Assembly (NCBI RefSeq): GCF_006335015.1
Contig: NZ_VDGT01000001.1
Coordinates: 434,001-498,000 of the forward strand
Source: Streptomyces sedi
GTDB taxonomy: Bacteria > Actinomycetota > Actinomycetes > Streptomycetales > Streptomycetaceae
Length of the DNA: 64,000 nucleotides
Direction: 5' to 3'
The position numbers and the translations under genes are program-made. This document shows, one piece after another, positions 34,813 to 43,472 of this stretch; position 1 is the first letter of the stretch, and each line of letters opens with the position of its first letter. Under the pieces are notes generated by a model, which saw only the letters and a program-made list of their open reading frames with translations, was not told the origin of the DNA and did not search any database.

Positions 34813-37313
34813 GCCCGGTGGCGGAGGAGGAGAGCGGCCGGCCCTGCCAGCGCCCCGACTGCGGCGGGCGCTACCAGCTCGCCGAACGCGGGCAACTCTA
34901 CTGCGACGGCTGCGGGTTGGCGCCGGTGGTGTCGGCCGACGGCAGCATCGGCGACAGCAGGACCAGCACGCGGATGCCGGGGCCCAGCGAGGCGCGGGAC
35001 AGCGAGGGCGCGTCCGGCTCGCGCTCCAGCCGCTCCTCCAGGTCGCGGTCATCGCGGCGCTCGGTCTCCGGGCGGCTCGCGCGGAGCGAGACGGGCGCGG
35101 CGGCGGGGCCGATGGTGATCACGCGGGGGACGCGCAGCCCGAAGACGACCCGGCTGCGGCTCGGCGCAGGACTGGTGACGATGCCCAGCGTGCCGCGCCC
35201 CGACCCGCTTTCGGCCGTGTTGCGGAACCCCGAGGTGCCCGAGCGCAAACGGTTCTGCGGGAACCACGAGTGCGGCGCCAGGGTGGGCCGTTCGCGGCAG
35301 GGGCGTCCCGGCCGTACCGAGGGCTTCTGCACCAAGTGCGGACACCCCTACTCGTTCGTACCCAAGCTGCGCCAGGGCGACGTGGTCAAGGACCAGTACC
35401 GGATCGCGGGCTGCCTCGCGCACGGCGGCCTGGGCTGGATCTATCTCGCCGTGGACACGGCGGTCTCCGACCGCTGGGTGGTGCTCAAGGGCCTGCTGGA
35501 CACCGGCGACGAGGACGCGATGGCGGCGGCGATCTCCGAGCGCCGCTTCCTCGCCGAGATCGAGCACTCCAGCATCGTGCGGATCTACAACTTCGTCGAG
35601 CACCTGGACCGGCGCACCGGGAGCCTGGACGGCTACATCGTCATGGAGTACGTGGGCGGGCAGTCCCTCAAGCAGATCGCCAACGCCCGCCGCACGCCCG
35701 AGGGCAGGCGCGACCCGCTGCCGGTGGAGCAGGCGTGCGCCTACGGCATCGAGGCGCTGGAGGCGCTGGCCTACCTGCACGGGAGGAACCTGCTCTACTG
35801 CGACTTCAAGGTCGACAACGCGATCCAGCAGGACGACCAGCTCAAGCTGATCGACCTCGGCGCGGTCCGCAGGATGGGCGACACCGAGTCCCCGGTCTAC
35901 AGCACGGGCGGCTACCAGGCTCCCGAACTGGTCGAGCGCGGCGCCTCCGTGGCCTCCGACCTCTACACCGTGGCCCGCACGCTGGCCGTGATGACCTTCG
36001 ACTTCCAGGGCTACACCAGTGTCTTCGCCGACAGCCTGCCCGATCCCGAGCACATCGAGGTGTTCCGGAAGTACGAGTCGTTCTACCGTTTCCTCGTGCG
36101 TGGCACCGATCCCGACCCCGACGCGCGGTTCGCCTCCGCCGAGGAGATGGCCGAGCAACTGACGGGCGTGCTGCGGGAGATCGTCGCCGTGCGGACCGGT
36201 CAGCCGCAGCCCGCCGTCTCGCAGATCTTCGGCCCCGAGCGGGGGGTCGTGGACACCGAGCCGCTGCGGGCGCCCGCCGACGGCGTCTCGCGGCTGGGAG
36301 CGAGGAGCTTCCGCCGGTGGCCACGTAGGAGCGAGGCCGGCGCGCCGCCGCCGACCCCGGCGACGCCGCGGGTGGCACCGCCCGATCCCCAGGAGATCGG
36401 CCTGGCCCTGCCGCTGACCCTGGTCGACCCCGAGGACCCCAACGCGGGCTTTCTCGCCGGCCTGATGGCCAGTGCCCCCACCGAACTGATCATCGCGCTG
36501 CGCCAGGCGCCCACCGACTCCGTCGAGCGCCGGCTGCGCGAGGTGCGGGCCCGCCTCGGGCTGACCGATCCCGCCTCCGGGGTGGCCGCACGCGCCCGTC
36601 TCGCCGAGCTGCGCGAACTCCACCCGGGCGACTGGCGGGTGGTGTGGCACCACGGGCTGGTGTCGCTGGTGGAGGGCGACCTCGCGACGGCCGCCGAGGC
36701 GTTCGACGCGGTCTATGACGCCTTCCCCGGGGAGGTGGCCCCGAAGCTGGCGCTGGCCGTGTGTGCCGAGTGGCTCGGGCAGTTCGACAACGCGGCCGAC
36801 TACTACGAGCTGGTGTGGGCCTGCGACCCCAGCCACGTGAGCGCGGCCTTCGGGCTGGCCAGGGTCCGGCTGACGACAGGCGACCGGGCCGGGGCCGTCG
36901 CCGTGCTGGAGTCGGTGCCGGAGACCTCGGCCTACCACACCGCCGCCCGGGTCGCCGCCGTGCGCGCCAGGCTCCGGGAGGGGGCGACGCGCGAGGACGC
37001 GCTGCCGGACCTGCTCGCCGCCGGCCAACAGGTGGTGCTTTTGCGTGGCGCCGGGCTGGAACCATCCCTGAGCGAACAACTGTCCTGTGAAGTGCTGGGA
37101 CGTGCTCTGGACTGGCTGCTGGCGGAGGCGACCGAGCAGCCGGGACGGCTGCGCCCGCAGCTGCGACTGATGGATGTCCCCTTGGACGAGACGGGTGTCA
37201 GGCAGGGGCTGGAACGCTCCTTTCGGAAACTGGCCAGACTGGCACCGACCAGTAGTGAACGGACGGAACTGGTGGAGGCGGCCAACCGCTTCCGCCCCAG
37301 GACATGGGTGTGA
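34809..37313 (+). CDS. PknG-like serine/threonine protein kinase
   Basis: An 834-residue soluble kinase. In order: an N-terminal Cys ribbon (C13-x4-C18, C32-x2-C35), a Ser/Arg-rich linker, a rubredoxin-like Cys set (C150-x4-C155, C174-x2-C177), the kinase domain from about 195, and a C-terminal TPR-type helical domain (about 600-830). The kinase has the Gly-rich loop AHGGLGWIYLA, Lys227, a catalytic loop YCDFKVDN (Asp332, Lys334, Asn337) without the HRD motif, and DLG (Asp349) instead of DFG. This matches PknG, where the rubredoxin and TPR parts regulate activity. In mycobacteria PknG phosphorylates the FHA protein GarA to control glutamate metabolism. Here the FHA gene at 39085 is a candidate partner. 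Confidence 0.9.
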   Translation: MSPVAEEESGRPCQRPDCGGRYQLAERGQLYCDGCGLAPVVSADGSIGDSRTSTRMPGPSEARDSEGASGSRSSRSSRSRSSRRSVSGRLARSETGAAAGPMVITRGTRSPKTTRLRLGAGLVTMPSVPRPDPLSAVLRNPEVPERKRFCGNHECGARVGRSRQGRPGRTEGFCTKCGHPYSFVPKLRQGDVVKDQYRIAGCLAHGGLGWIYLAVDTAVSDRWVVLKGLLDTGDEDAMAAAISERRFLAEIEHSSIVRIYNFVEHLDRRTGSLDGYIVMEYVGGQSLKQIANARRTPEGRRDPLPVEQACAYGIEALEALAYLHGRNLLYCDFKVDNAIQQDDQLKLIDLGAVRRMGDTESPVYSTGGYQAPELVERGASVASDLYTVARTLAVMTFDFQGYTSVFADSLPDPEHIEVFRKYESFYRFLVRGTDPDPDARFASAEEMAEQLTGVLREIVAVRTGQPQPAVSQIFGPERGVVDTEPLRAPADGVSRLGARSFRRWPRRSEAGAPPPTPATPRVAPPDPQEIGLALPLTLVDPEDPNAGFLAGLMASAPTELIIALRQAPTDSVERRLREVRARLGLTDPASGVAARARLAELRELHPGDWRVVWHHGLVSLVEGDLATAAEAFDAVYDAFPGEVAPKLALAVCAEWLGQFDNAADYYELVWACDPSHVSAAFGLARVRLTTGDRAGAVAVLESVPETSAYHTAARVAAVRARLREGATREDALPDLLAAGQQVVLLRGAGLEPSLSEQLSCEVLGRALDWLLAEATEQPGRLRPQLRLMDVPLDETGVRQGLERSFRKLARLAPTSSERTELVEAANRFRPRTWV

Positions 37314-37315
37314 CG

Positions 37316-38644
37316 ATGCCGCAGCTCGACCAACTCTCCGCCTGTCCCGGCTGCGGTGAGCCGCTGGAGGAAGACGACCGCTTCTGCGGCGTCTGCGGCA
37401 CCGACCTGCGCACCGCCGCCCGCCAGCCGGCCGCCCCGCCCACGGACGGCACGGGGGGACGCCCGCCGGGCTACACCCCGACGGAGCACGACTTCCCGCT
37501 GCCGCCCCCGCTGCACACCCTGCGCACGGAGGGCGCCGAGCCACCGCCGCCACCACCGGCCGCGCCGCCGGTGCCACCACCGCCGACCACGCCGCCGACA
37601 GTCGGCGCCGCACCCGACCCCAGAACCCACCCCCCGGCGGCACCGGGGGCCTCACCGCAACCCGCCGAGGCGCGACGCCCCGCGGCGCCCCAGCCGGCCG
37701 CGCCGCGCGGCGCCGACCCGCGCGCCGGCGCGACGCCTCCGGCCCCCGCCGCCCGCTGCACCGGCTGCGGCCGGGCGGAGGCCGAGGCGGAGGGCGGCCG
37801 GTGCGCCGACTGCGAGCGGCAACGCCCGGTCAACCGCGACCATCTGGAGCGTGAGCTGGGCGGCGTGGCCGCCGTCAGCGACCTGGGGCTGCGCCACCAC
37901 CGCAACGAGGACGCCTTCAGCGTGGCGGCGACCGCGCTCTCGGACGGCACGCCGGCCGTCGTCGCCGTCGTCTGCGACGGGGTCTCCTCCTCCAGCCGCC
38001 CGCACGAGGCGTCGGCAGCCGCCTCCACGGCAGCCGCCGAGTCCCTGCTGACGGCGCTGCCGCGCGGGGTCACCGGGCCGCAGGCCATGCACGACGCCGT
38101 GCTCGCCGCCGCCGACGCCGTCAACCAACTCGCCGACGCCGAGGGTGAACCCGGCCGCAACGCCCCCGCCTGCACCCTGGTCAGCGCCGTCACCACCGGC
38201 GGCCAGCTGACCGTCGGGTGGGTCGGCGACAGCCGGGCCTACTGGGTCCCGCAGGACGAGGGCGGCACGGCCGCCCGGCTCACCGAGGACGACTCGTGGG
38301 CGGCCCAGATGGTCGCCGCCGGGCTGCTCAGCGAGGCCGAGGCGATGGCCGACCACAGGGCGCACGCGATCACCGCCTGGCTCGGCGCCGACGCCCAGGA
38401 GGTGGAGCCTCACACCGCGACCTTCCAGCCCGACCGCCCCGGCGTCGTGATCGTCTGCACGGACGGCCTGTGGAACTACGCGGAGACCGCCGAGCAGATG
38501 GCCGGGCTGGTGCCTCCGGAGTCCCGGCAGGCGCCGCTGCCCAGCGCCCAGCGGCTGGTGCGCCACGCGCTCGACTCCGGCGGCCACGACAACGTCACCG
38601 TCGCGGTGATCCCCTTCCCCTCTCCGCGGGCGGAGACCGCGTAG
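37316..38644 (+). CDS. PP2C-type Ser/Thr phosphatase with N-terminal zinc ribbons
   Basis: A 442-residue protein. It begins with a double-zinc-ribbon pattern (C10-x2-C13, C24-x2-C27), has a Pro/Ala-rich linker, a second Cys set (C148-x2-C151, C163-x2-C166), then a full PP2C domain: RNEDAF (196-201), VCDGVS (Asp221), GWVGDSRAYW (Asp305), TDG (Asp383) and GHDN (423-426). Metal-binding residues are complete. It follows the kinase with almost no gap. An ATG at 37304, in frame and overlapping the kinase stop, is an alternative start. The obvious role is to reverse the PknG-like kinase. Confidence 0.9.
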   Translation: MPQLDQLSACPGCGEPLEEDDRFCGVCGTDLRTAARQPAAPPTDGTGGRPPGYTPTEHDFPLPPPLHTLRTEGAEPPPPPPAAPPVPPPPTTPPTVGAAPDPRTHPPAAPGASPQPAEARRPAAPQPAAPRGADPRAGATPPAPAARCTGCGRAEAEAEGGRCADCERQRPVNRDHLERELGGVAAVSDLGLRHHRNEDAFSVAATALSDGTPAVVAVVCDGVSSSSRPHEASAAASTAAAESLLTALPRGVTGPQAMHDAVLAAADAVNQLADAEGEPGRNAPACTLVSAVTTGGQLTVGWVGDSRAYWVPQDEGGTAARLTEDDSWAAQMVAAGLLSEAEAMADHRAHAITAWLGADAQEVEPHTATFQPDRPGVVIVCTDGLWNYAETAEQMAGLVPPESRQAPLPSAQRLVRHALDSGGHDNVTVAVIPFPSPRAETA

Positions 38645-39084
38645 CAGCCCCCGGAGCAGCCCGGCCAGGGCTCCGGACGCCCGGCGAAGGGCGGAGCGCG
38701 CGGAGCGGAGCGGGGACGGGAGACGCGGTGGCAGGGACTGTCGGGGACGGAAACCTTGGCGCGGCATGGCACACCTCACACGGTGACGACTCTGGGTCAA
38801 ACTCTGCTCACGGATCGTACGGTGCGCCACTGACAATCCCCGTCAGAGCCTCGAAGACCCGCCCGCCACCGGCCCCTTCGCCGACTTCCCTCCCGCCCCT
38901 CACGCGTGAAGCCGCAAAATGGCCGCGAAGGAAGTGGACCTGCAGGATGCGGCGCCCGGTACTGTTCGCTGGGGGCACCCGTCCCGCAGGCTGATGTGAT
39001 GGCACAGCCACACAGCAGTCCCGAGGCAGTACCGACGCAGTCCCGACAACGAGCGAAGAAGTGACGTGAGGGGGAGGCAGTTCC
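38645..39084. other. 440-bp stretch without a gene before the FHA gene
   Basis: No frame here shows convincing codon use. The second half is less GC-rich than its surroundings. The FHA gene has its own strong ribosome site (GGGGGAGG), so this may be its promoter region. Confidence 0.5.
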
Positions 39085-40041
39085 ATGCCGACTTGCCCTA
39101 ACGGCCACCAGTCGATGGCCGATGACTGGTGCGAGGTGTGCGGGCACCGCATCATGGCACCCGCCGTCGCGATGCCCCCGCCGCCTCCACCGGCGCATGA
39201 CTTCCCCGGCCAGCACGGCGGCCCGAGCCAGCACGGCGGCCCCCTCGGCTACCCGGGCCACGGCGGCCCGCCCGGCTACCAGGACCCCGGCGGCCCCGGC
39301 ACCGCGCCGATGCCCGTCGCCGAGCTCTGCCCGCAGTGCCGCACGCCGCGCGAGGCGCAGGCCCCGTTCTGCGAGGAGTGCCGGTACAACTTCCTCACCA
39401 ACTCCCCCACCACCTACACCCCGCCGGCCCCCGCCTACCCCGGCGCCCCGCAGGGCGCGCCCGGCGGCCCCCCGCCGGCGCCGCCCGCGTTCCAGCAGCC
39501 GCCGCCGGGACCGCCCCCGCAGCCGGCCCCCGGGGGCTACCCCCCGCCGCAGCAGACCGGCGACTGGATGCTTCCGCCTCCCAGCCAGCCCACGCCCCAG
39601 CCCGGCCCGCCCGGGTACCCGGGGCAGCCCACCGGCGGCGGTTGGCTGGTCTCGATCGGCCCCGACCCCGAGTACTTCACCGCGATGATGCACCGCTCGG
39701 GCCCCGAGGCCGCGCAGCTGACGCTGCCCGCCTACGCCCCCGAGCAGCAACTGCCGCTCAGCGGCCCGCAGGTGACCATCGGCCGCAGGAGGAACTCGAC
39801 GGGCGAGGCCCCCGACATCGACCTGTCCCGGCAGCCGGAGGACCCCGGCGTCTCCCACCAGCACGCGATCCTGGTGGAGCAGCCCGACGGCGGCTGGGCC
39901 GTAGTCGACCAGGACTCGACCAACGGCACCACGGTCAACGGCTCGGAGGACGCGATCCAGCCGTTCGTCCCGGTGCCGCTGCGCGACGGGGACCGGGTCC
40001 ATGTGGGCGCCTGGACCACGTTGCGCATCTACCGACAGTGA
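39085..40041 (+). CDS. FHA-domain protein with zinc ribbons and Pro-rich linker
   Basis: A 318-residue phosphothreonine reader. Cys positions C4, C16 and C19 with His8 form a first ribbon, and C82-x2-C85 with C96-x2-C99 a second. A Pro/Gly/Gln-rich linker follows to about residue 190. The FHA domain is at about 228-318, with Arg234 of the GR motif, SHQHA (257-261) and STNGTTVNG, which are the phosphothreonine-binding residues. Unlike mycobacterial GarA it is large and lacks the ETTS-type phosphorylation motif at the N-terminus. The segment SPTTYTPP in the linker is a possible kinase site. It sits last in the kinase/phosphatase unit. Confidence 0.88.
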   Translation: MPTCPNGHQSMADDWCEVCGHRIMAPAVAMPPPPPPAHDFPGQHGGPSQHGGPLGYPGHGGPPGYQDPGGPGTAPMPVAELCPQCRTPREAQAPFCEECRYNFLTNSPTTYTPPAPAYPGAPQGAPGGPPPAPPAFQQPPPGPPPQPAPGGYPPPQQTGDWMLPPPSQPTPQPGPPGYPGQPTGGGWLVSIGPDPEYFTAMMHRSGPEAAQLTLPAYAPEQQLPLSGPQVTIGRRRNSTGEAPDIDLSRQPEDPGVSHQHAILVEQPDGGWAVVDQDSTNGTTVNGSEDAIQPFVPVPLRDGDRVHVGAWTTLRIYRQ

Positions 40042-40101
40042 CCAGCCGACGGCCGGGCGTCTCCTCGGAAGGGGCCCGGCCGACCGGAAACCGGCCACGG
40101 C

Positions 40102-40107
40102 TACCAT
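40102..40107 (+). promoter_or_regulatory. Putative -10 hexamer of a leaderless ABC exporter transcript
   Basis: TACCAT, 7 nt, then the GTG of the ATPase gene at 40115, which has no ribosome site. Confidence 0.4.
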
Positions 40108-40114
40108 CACCGGG

Positions 40115-40845
<731 letters not shown>

Positions 40846-40849
<4 letters not shown>

Positions 40850-41913
40850 ACGCGTTCAGGAGTCTGTCCCTCGCGATGGTGAAGGGGCTGCTGCGGGACC
40901 GCATGGCGGCCTTCTTCACCCTGCTCTTCCCCCTGATGTTCCTGCTGCTCTTCGGGGCGCTCTTCCAGAACAACACCGTCTCCCGCTCCCATGTGCTCCA
41001 GGTCGGCGAGGTCGCCGTGCTGGACGAGATGCCGGCCGCGGAGCGGAGCGGGCTGTCCGAGGCGCTGGACATCGAGCGGATCGACGACAGGGAGGAGGCG
41101 CTGGCGCAGGTCAGCGACGGTGACGCGGACGCGGTCGTCTGGGAGGAGGACGACGGCCGGGTCGAGTTGCGCTACTCGGCGGCCGACGCGGCCCGCGCCG
41201 GCACCGTGGAGGGGCTGATGCGGTCCCTGGTGCAGACCGCCAACCTGGCCGCCACCGGCCAGCCGGCGACGTTCGAACTCGCCACCGACCAGGTCGAGGA
41301 CAAGTCGGTCAAGGCCATCCAGTACCTCGCCCCCGGCCTGCTGGGCTGGGCGATCGCCATGGGTGCCTCGTTCATGTCGGCGCTCACCCTGGTCAACTGG
41401 CGGAAGAAGCGCATCCTGCGCCGGCTCTGGCTGGCGCCCGTCTCCCCCGGCACGGTGATCGGCGCGCGGATCGGGGTGAGCCTGGGCATGGCGTTCGTCC
41501 AGACCGCGCTCTTCCTCTCGGTCGCCACCATCCCGTTCTACGGGCTGCGGCTGACCGGCAGCTGGTGGCTGGTGATCCCGCTGGTGGCCGCGGGGACGCT
41601 CGCGTTCATGTCGGTGGGGCTGCTCATCGGCGCCTGGGCCAAGTCGGAGGAGGCCGCCAACGCCGCGCTCCAGCTCGTGGTCATGCCGATGGCGTTCCTC
41701 TCCGGCTCCTTCTTCCCGCTGGAGAACACGCCGGAATGGGTGCGTGCGATCTCCAACGCGATGCCGCTGAAGCACCTCAACGAGTCGGTGCAGGGCGTCC
41801 TGTCCCGGGGCGAGAGCTGGGGAACGGCGCTGCCCGCGATCGGCGGGCTGTTGCTCTTCGCCGCGGTGCTGGCCTTCGTGGCCTCGCGGCTCTTCCGCTG
41901 GGACGACGCCTGA
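40846..41913 (+). CDS. ABC-2 type transporter permease
   Basis: A 355-residue membrane component with the ABC-2 layout: one N-terminal helix (FFTLLFPLMFLLLFGALF), an extracytoplasmic domain of about 130 residues rich in acidic residues, then five helices, including AIAMGASFMSALTLVNW, GMAFVQTALFLSVATI and LVVMPMAFLSGSFFPLENTP, the last being the family signature. It works with the ATPase encoded directly upstream. Confidence 0.92.
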
Positions 41914-41941
41914 CGGCCGGCCCCGGCCGGGAAGTCCCGGG

Positions 41942-42328
41942 TCAGTCAGGGGCGTTGACCATGGAGCGGGCCGCGAAGACCAGATAGTCCCACAGCTGCT
42001 TCTCCAGGGCCGGCTCCAGGCCGATGCTGTCGACCGCGTCCCGCATGTGCGCCAACCAGGCGTCGTGTGCGGCGCGGTCCACGGTGAACGGCGCGTGCCG
42101 CATCCGCAGCCGCGGGTGGCCCCTGGTCTCGCTGTAGGTGCGCGGGCCGCCCCAGTACTGCATGAGGAAGAGCGCCAGCCGGTCCTCGGCGGGGCCCAGG
42201 TCCTCCTCCGGGTACATCGGCCGCAGGATCGGGTCCTCGGCCACCCCCTGGTAGAACCGGTGGACCAACGCCCGGAAGGTCGGTTCGCCCCCGACCTGCT
42301 CGTAGAACGTCAGCTGCTGGAGTCCCAT
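41942..42328 (-). CDS. glbO: Group II truncated haemoglobin (trHbO)
   Basis: A 128-residue globin of the 2-on-2 fold. The proximal His is in RMRHAPF, the group II Trp (G8) in [10 protein letters not shown], and the distal-site Tyr at B10 in [10 protein letters not shown]. Such proteins bind oxygen or NO and are linked to respiration or nitrosative stress. The ATG at 42328 is preceded by GACCAT at 6 nt, a leaderless-like arrangement. It ends 28 bp from the convergent permease. Confidence 0.93.
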   Translation of the reverse strand: MGLQQLTFYEQVGGEPTFRALVHRFYQGVAEDPILRPMYPEEDLGPAEDRLALFLMQYWGGPRTYSETRGHPRLRMRHAPFTVDRAAHDAWLAHMRDAVDSIGLEPALEKQLWDYLVFAARSMVNAPD

Positions 42329-42385
42329 GACTCCATGGTCGCAGACGCGGCGACCCGGGCACGCGGGTGCGCCCGCGGACGGCCG

Positions 42386-43045
42386 CTACAGCGGGGTCAC
42401 GCCGAGGCCGCCCGTGCCCCGGGGGCGCACGGCCGTCGAGCCCAGGGCGGTGCGCATCCGCAGCCAGCCGCCGCGCTCCAGCACGCGCACCGGCGCGTGC
42501 GCGCGGAGCAGGCCCAGCGCGTGCGCGGCGTGCACGGCGCGCAGCGGCAGCGCGGTCTCCGCGAGCGAGCGCGACCAGATCTCCTCGGCCAGCGCGTCCA
42601 GCGTCGCCCTGGTGCGGTCCGCCGGCGCGAGCGCCTCCGTGCGTTCCCTGAACTCGGCGACCACCGCCGTCGCCGCCTCCCACACCGCGCGGTGCGGCAG
42701 CTCGGCCACCGGCCGCCAGCCGCCGCGCGGCGGCAGCAGGCCGGCCCAGGCCGGGCCGGTCACGGCCGCCGGCAGCCGCACGGCGTCGCGCTCCTCGTCC
42801 AGCGCCTCGACCAGCTCACCGACCGAGACCGTGCGATCCAACGGGTCGGCGCCGGCGGTCAGCCGCACGGGCCGCACCACCAGCGCCTCGAACCTGGCCG
42901 GCCTGGTGAAGACGGCCAGCACCTCCCCCTCGGCCTTCAGCCGCGCCGCCGCCGTGCGGTCCCAACGCAGCTGCCGGCCGAGGAAGGCGACCAGTTCGGC
43001 CGCCTCCCCGGTCTCGGCGAAGGCCAACTCGGGCTGGCTGGTCAT
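42386..43045 (-). CDS. Hypothetical protein, coupled to thioesterase
   Basis: A 219-residue soluble protein, Ala/Leu/Arg-rich, without recognisable motifs. It starts in an ATGA overlap with the stop of the upstream thioesterase gene and is followed by trHbO after 57 bp. Segments such as ELVAFLGRQLRWDRTAAARLKAEGEV and WSRSLAETALPLRAVHAAHALG are well conserved-looking but give no hint of activity. I do not recognise its family with confidence. Confidence 0.75.
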   Translation of the reverse strand: MTSQPELAFAETGEAAELVAFLGRQLRWDRTAAARLKAEGEVLAVFTRPARFEALVVRPVRLTAGADPLDRTVSVGELVEALDEERDAVRLPAAVTGPAWAGLLPPRGGWRPVAELPHRAVWEAATAVVAEFRERTEALAPADRTRATLDALAEEIWSRSLAETALPLRAVHAAHALGLLRAHAPVRVLERGGWLRMRTALGSTAVRPRGTGGLGVTPL

Positions 43046-43470
43046 GCGTCGAGGGTGCTCCCCGTCTCGTCGTCGAAGTAGCGGGAGAGGAAGCCCCGCT
43101 CGTCGTCGGTGAGCCGACGCGGCTTGCCGAGGTCCAGGTCGAACGGGACCACGACGGTGCGGGCGTTGACGTAGACGCCCCGCTCGTCCTTGATCTCGTA
43201 GTCGACCGTGACCGAGGCATGGCCCAGCTTGCTCACCCACAGCTCGATCACGACCGGTTCAGGCCGGTGAACGAGCGGCTTGCGGTAGTCGATCTCGTGC
43301 CGCGCGACCACCGAACCGCCGGTGAACGCGCCGGAGTCGGCCTGCCGCGCCAGCCGGAACATGAAATCTATCCGCGCCTCCTCCAGATAGCGGAGGAAGA
43401 CCACGTTGTTGACGTGGCCGAAGGCGTCCATGTCCGACCAGCGCAGCGGGCACTCGTAGCGATGGCGCAT
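43042..43470 (-). CDS. Hotdog-fold acyl-CoA thioesterase
   Basis: A 142-residue 4HBT-type thioesterase that hydrolyses an acyl-CoA or acyl carrier. The catalytic Asp and helix start lie in SDMDAFGHVNNVVFLRYLEEAR, the typical signature. ATG 43470 is the usual N-terminus (MRHRYECPLRW). A GTG two codons upstream overlaps the ettA stop, so coupling is possible either way. It forms a dense unit ettA - thioesterase - hypothetical. Confidence 0.9.
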   Translation of the reverse strand: MRHRYECPLRWSDMDAFGHVNNVVFLRYLEEARIDFMFRLARQADSGAFTGGSVVARHEIDYRKPLVHRPEPVVIELWVSKLGHASVTVDYEIKDERGVYVNARTVVVPFDLDLGKPRRLTDDERGFLSRYFDDETGSTLDA

Positions 43471-43472
43471 CG

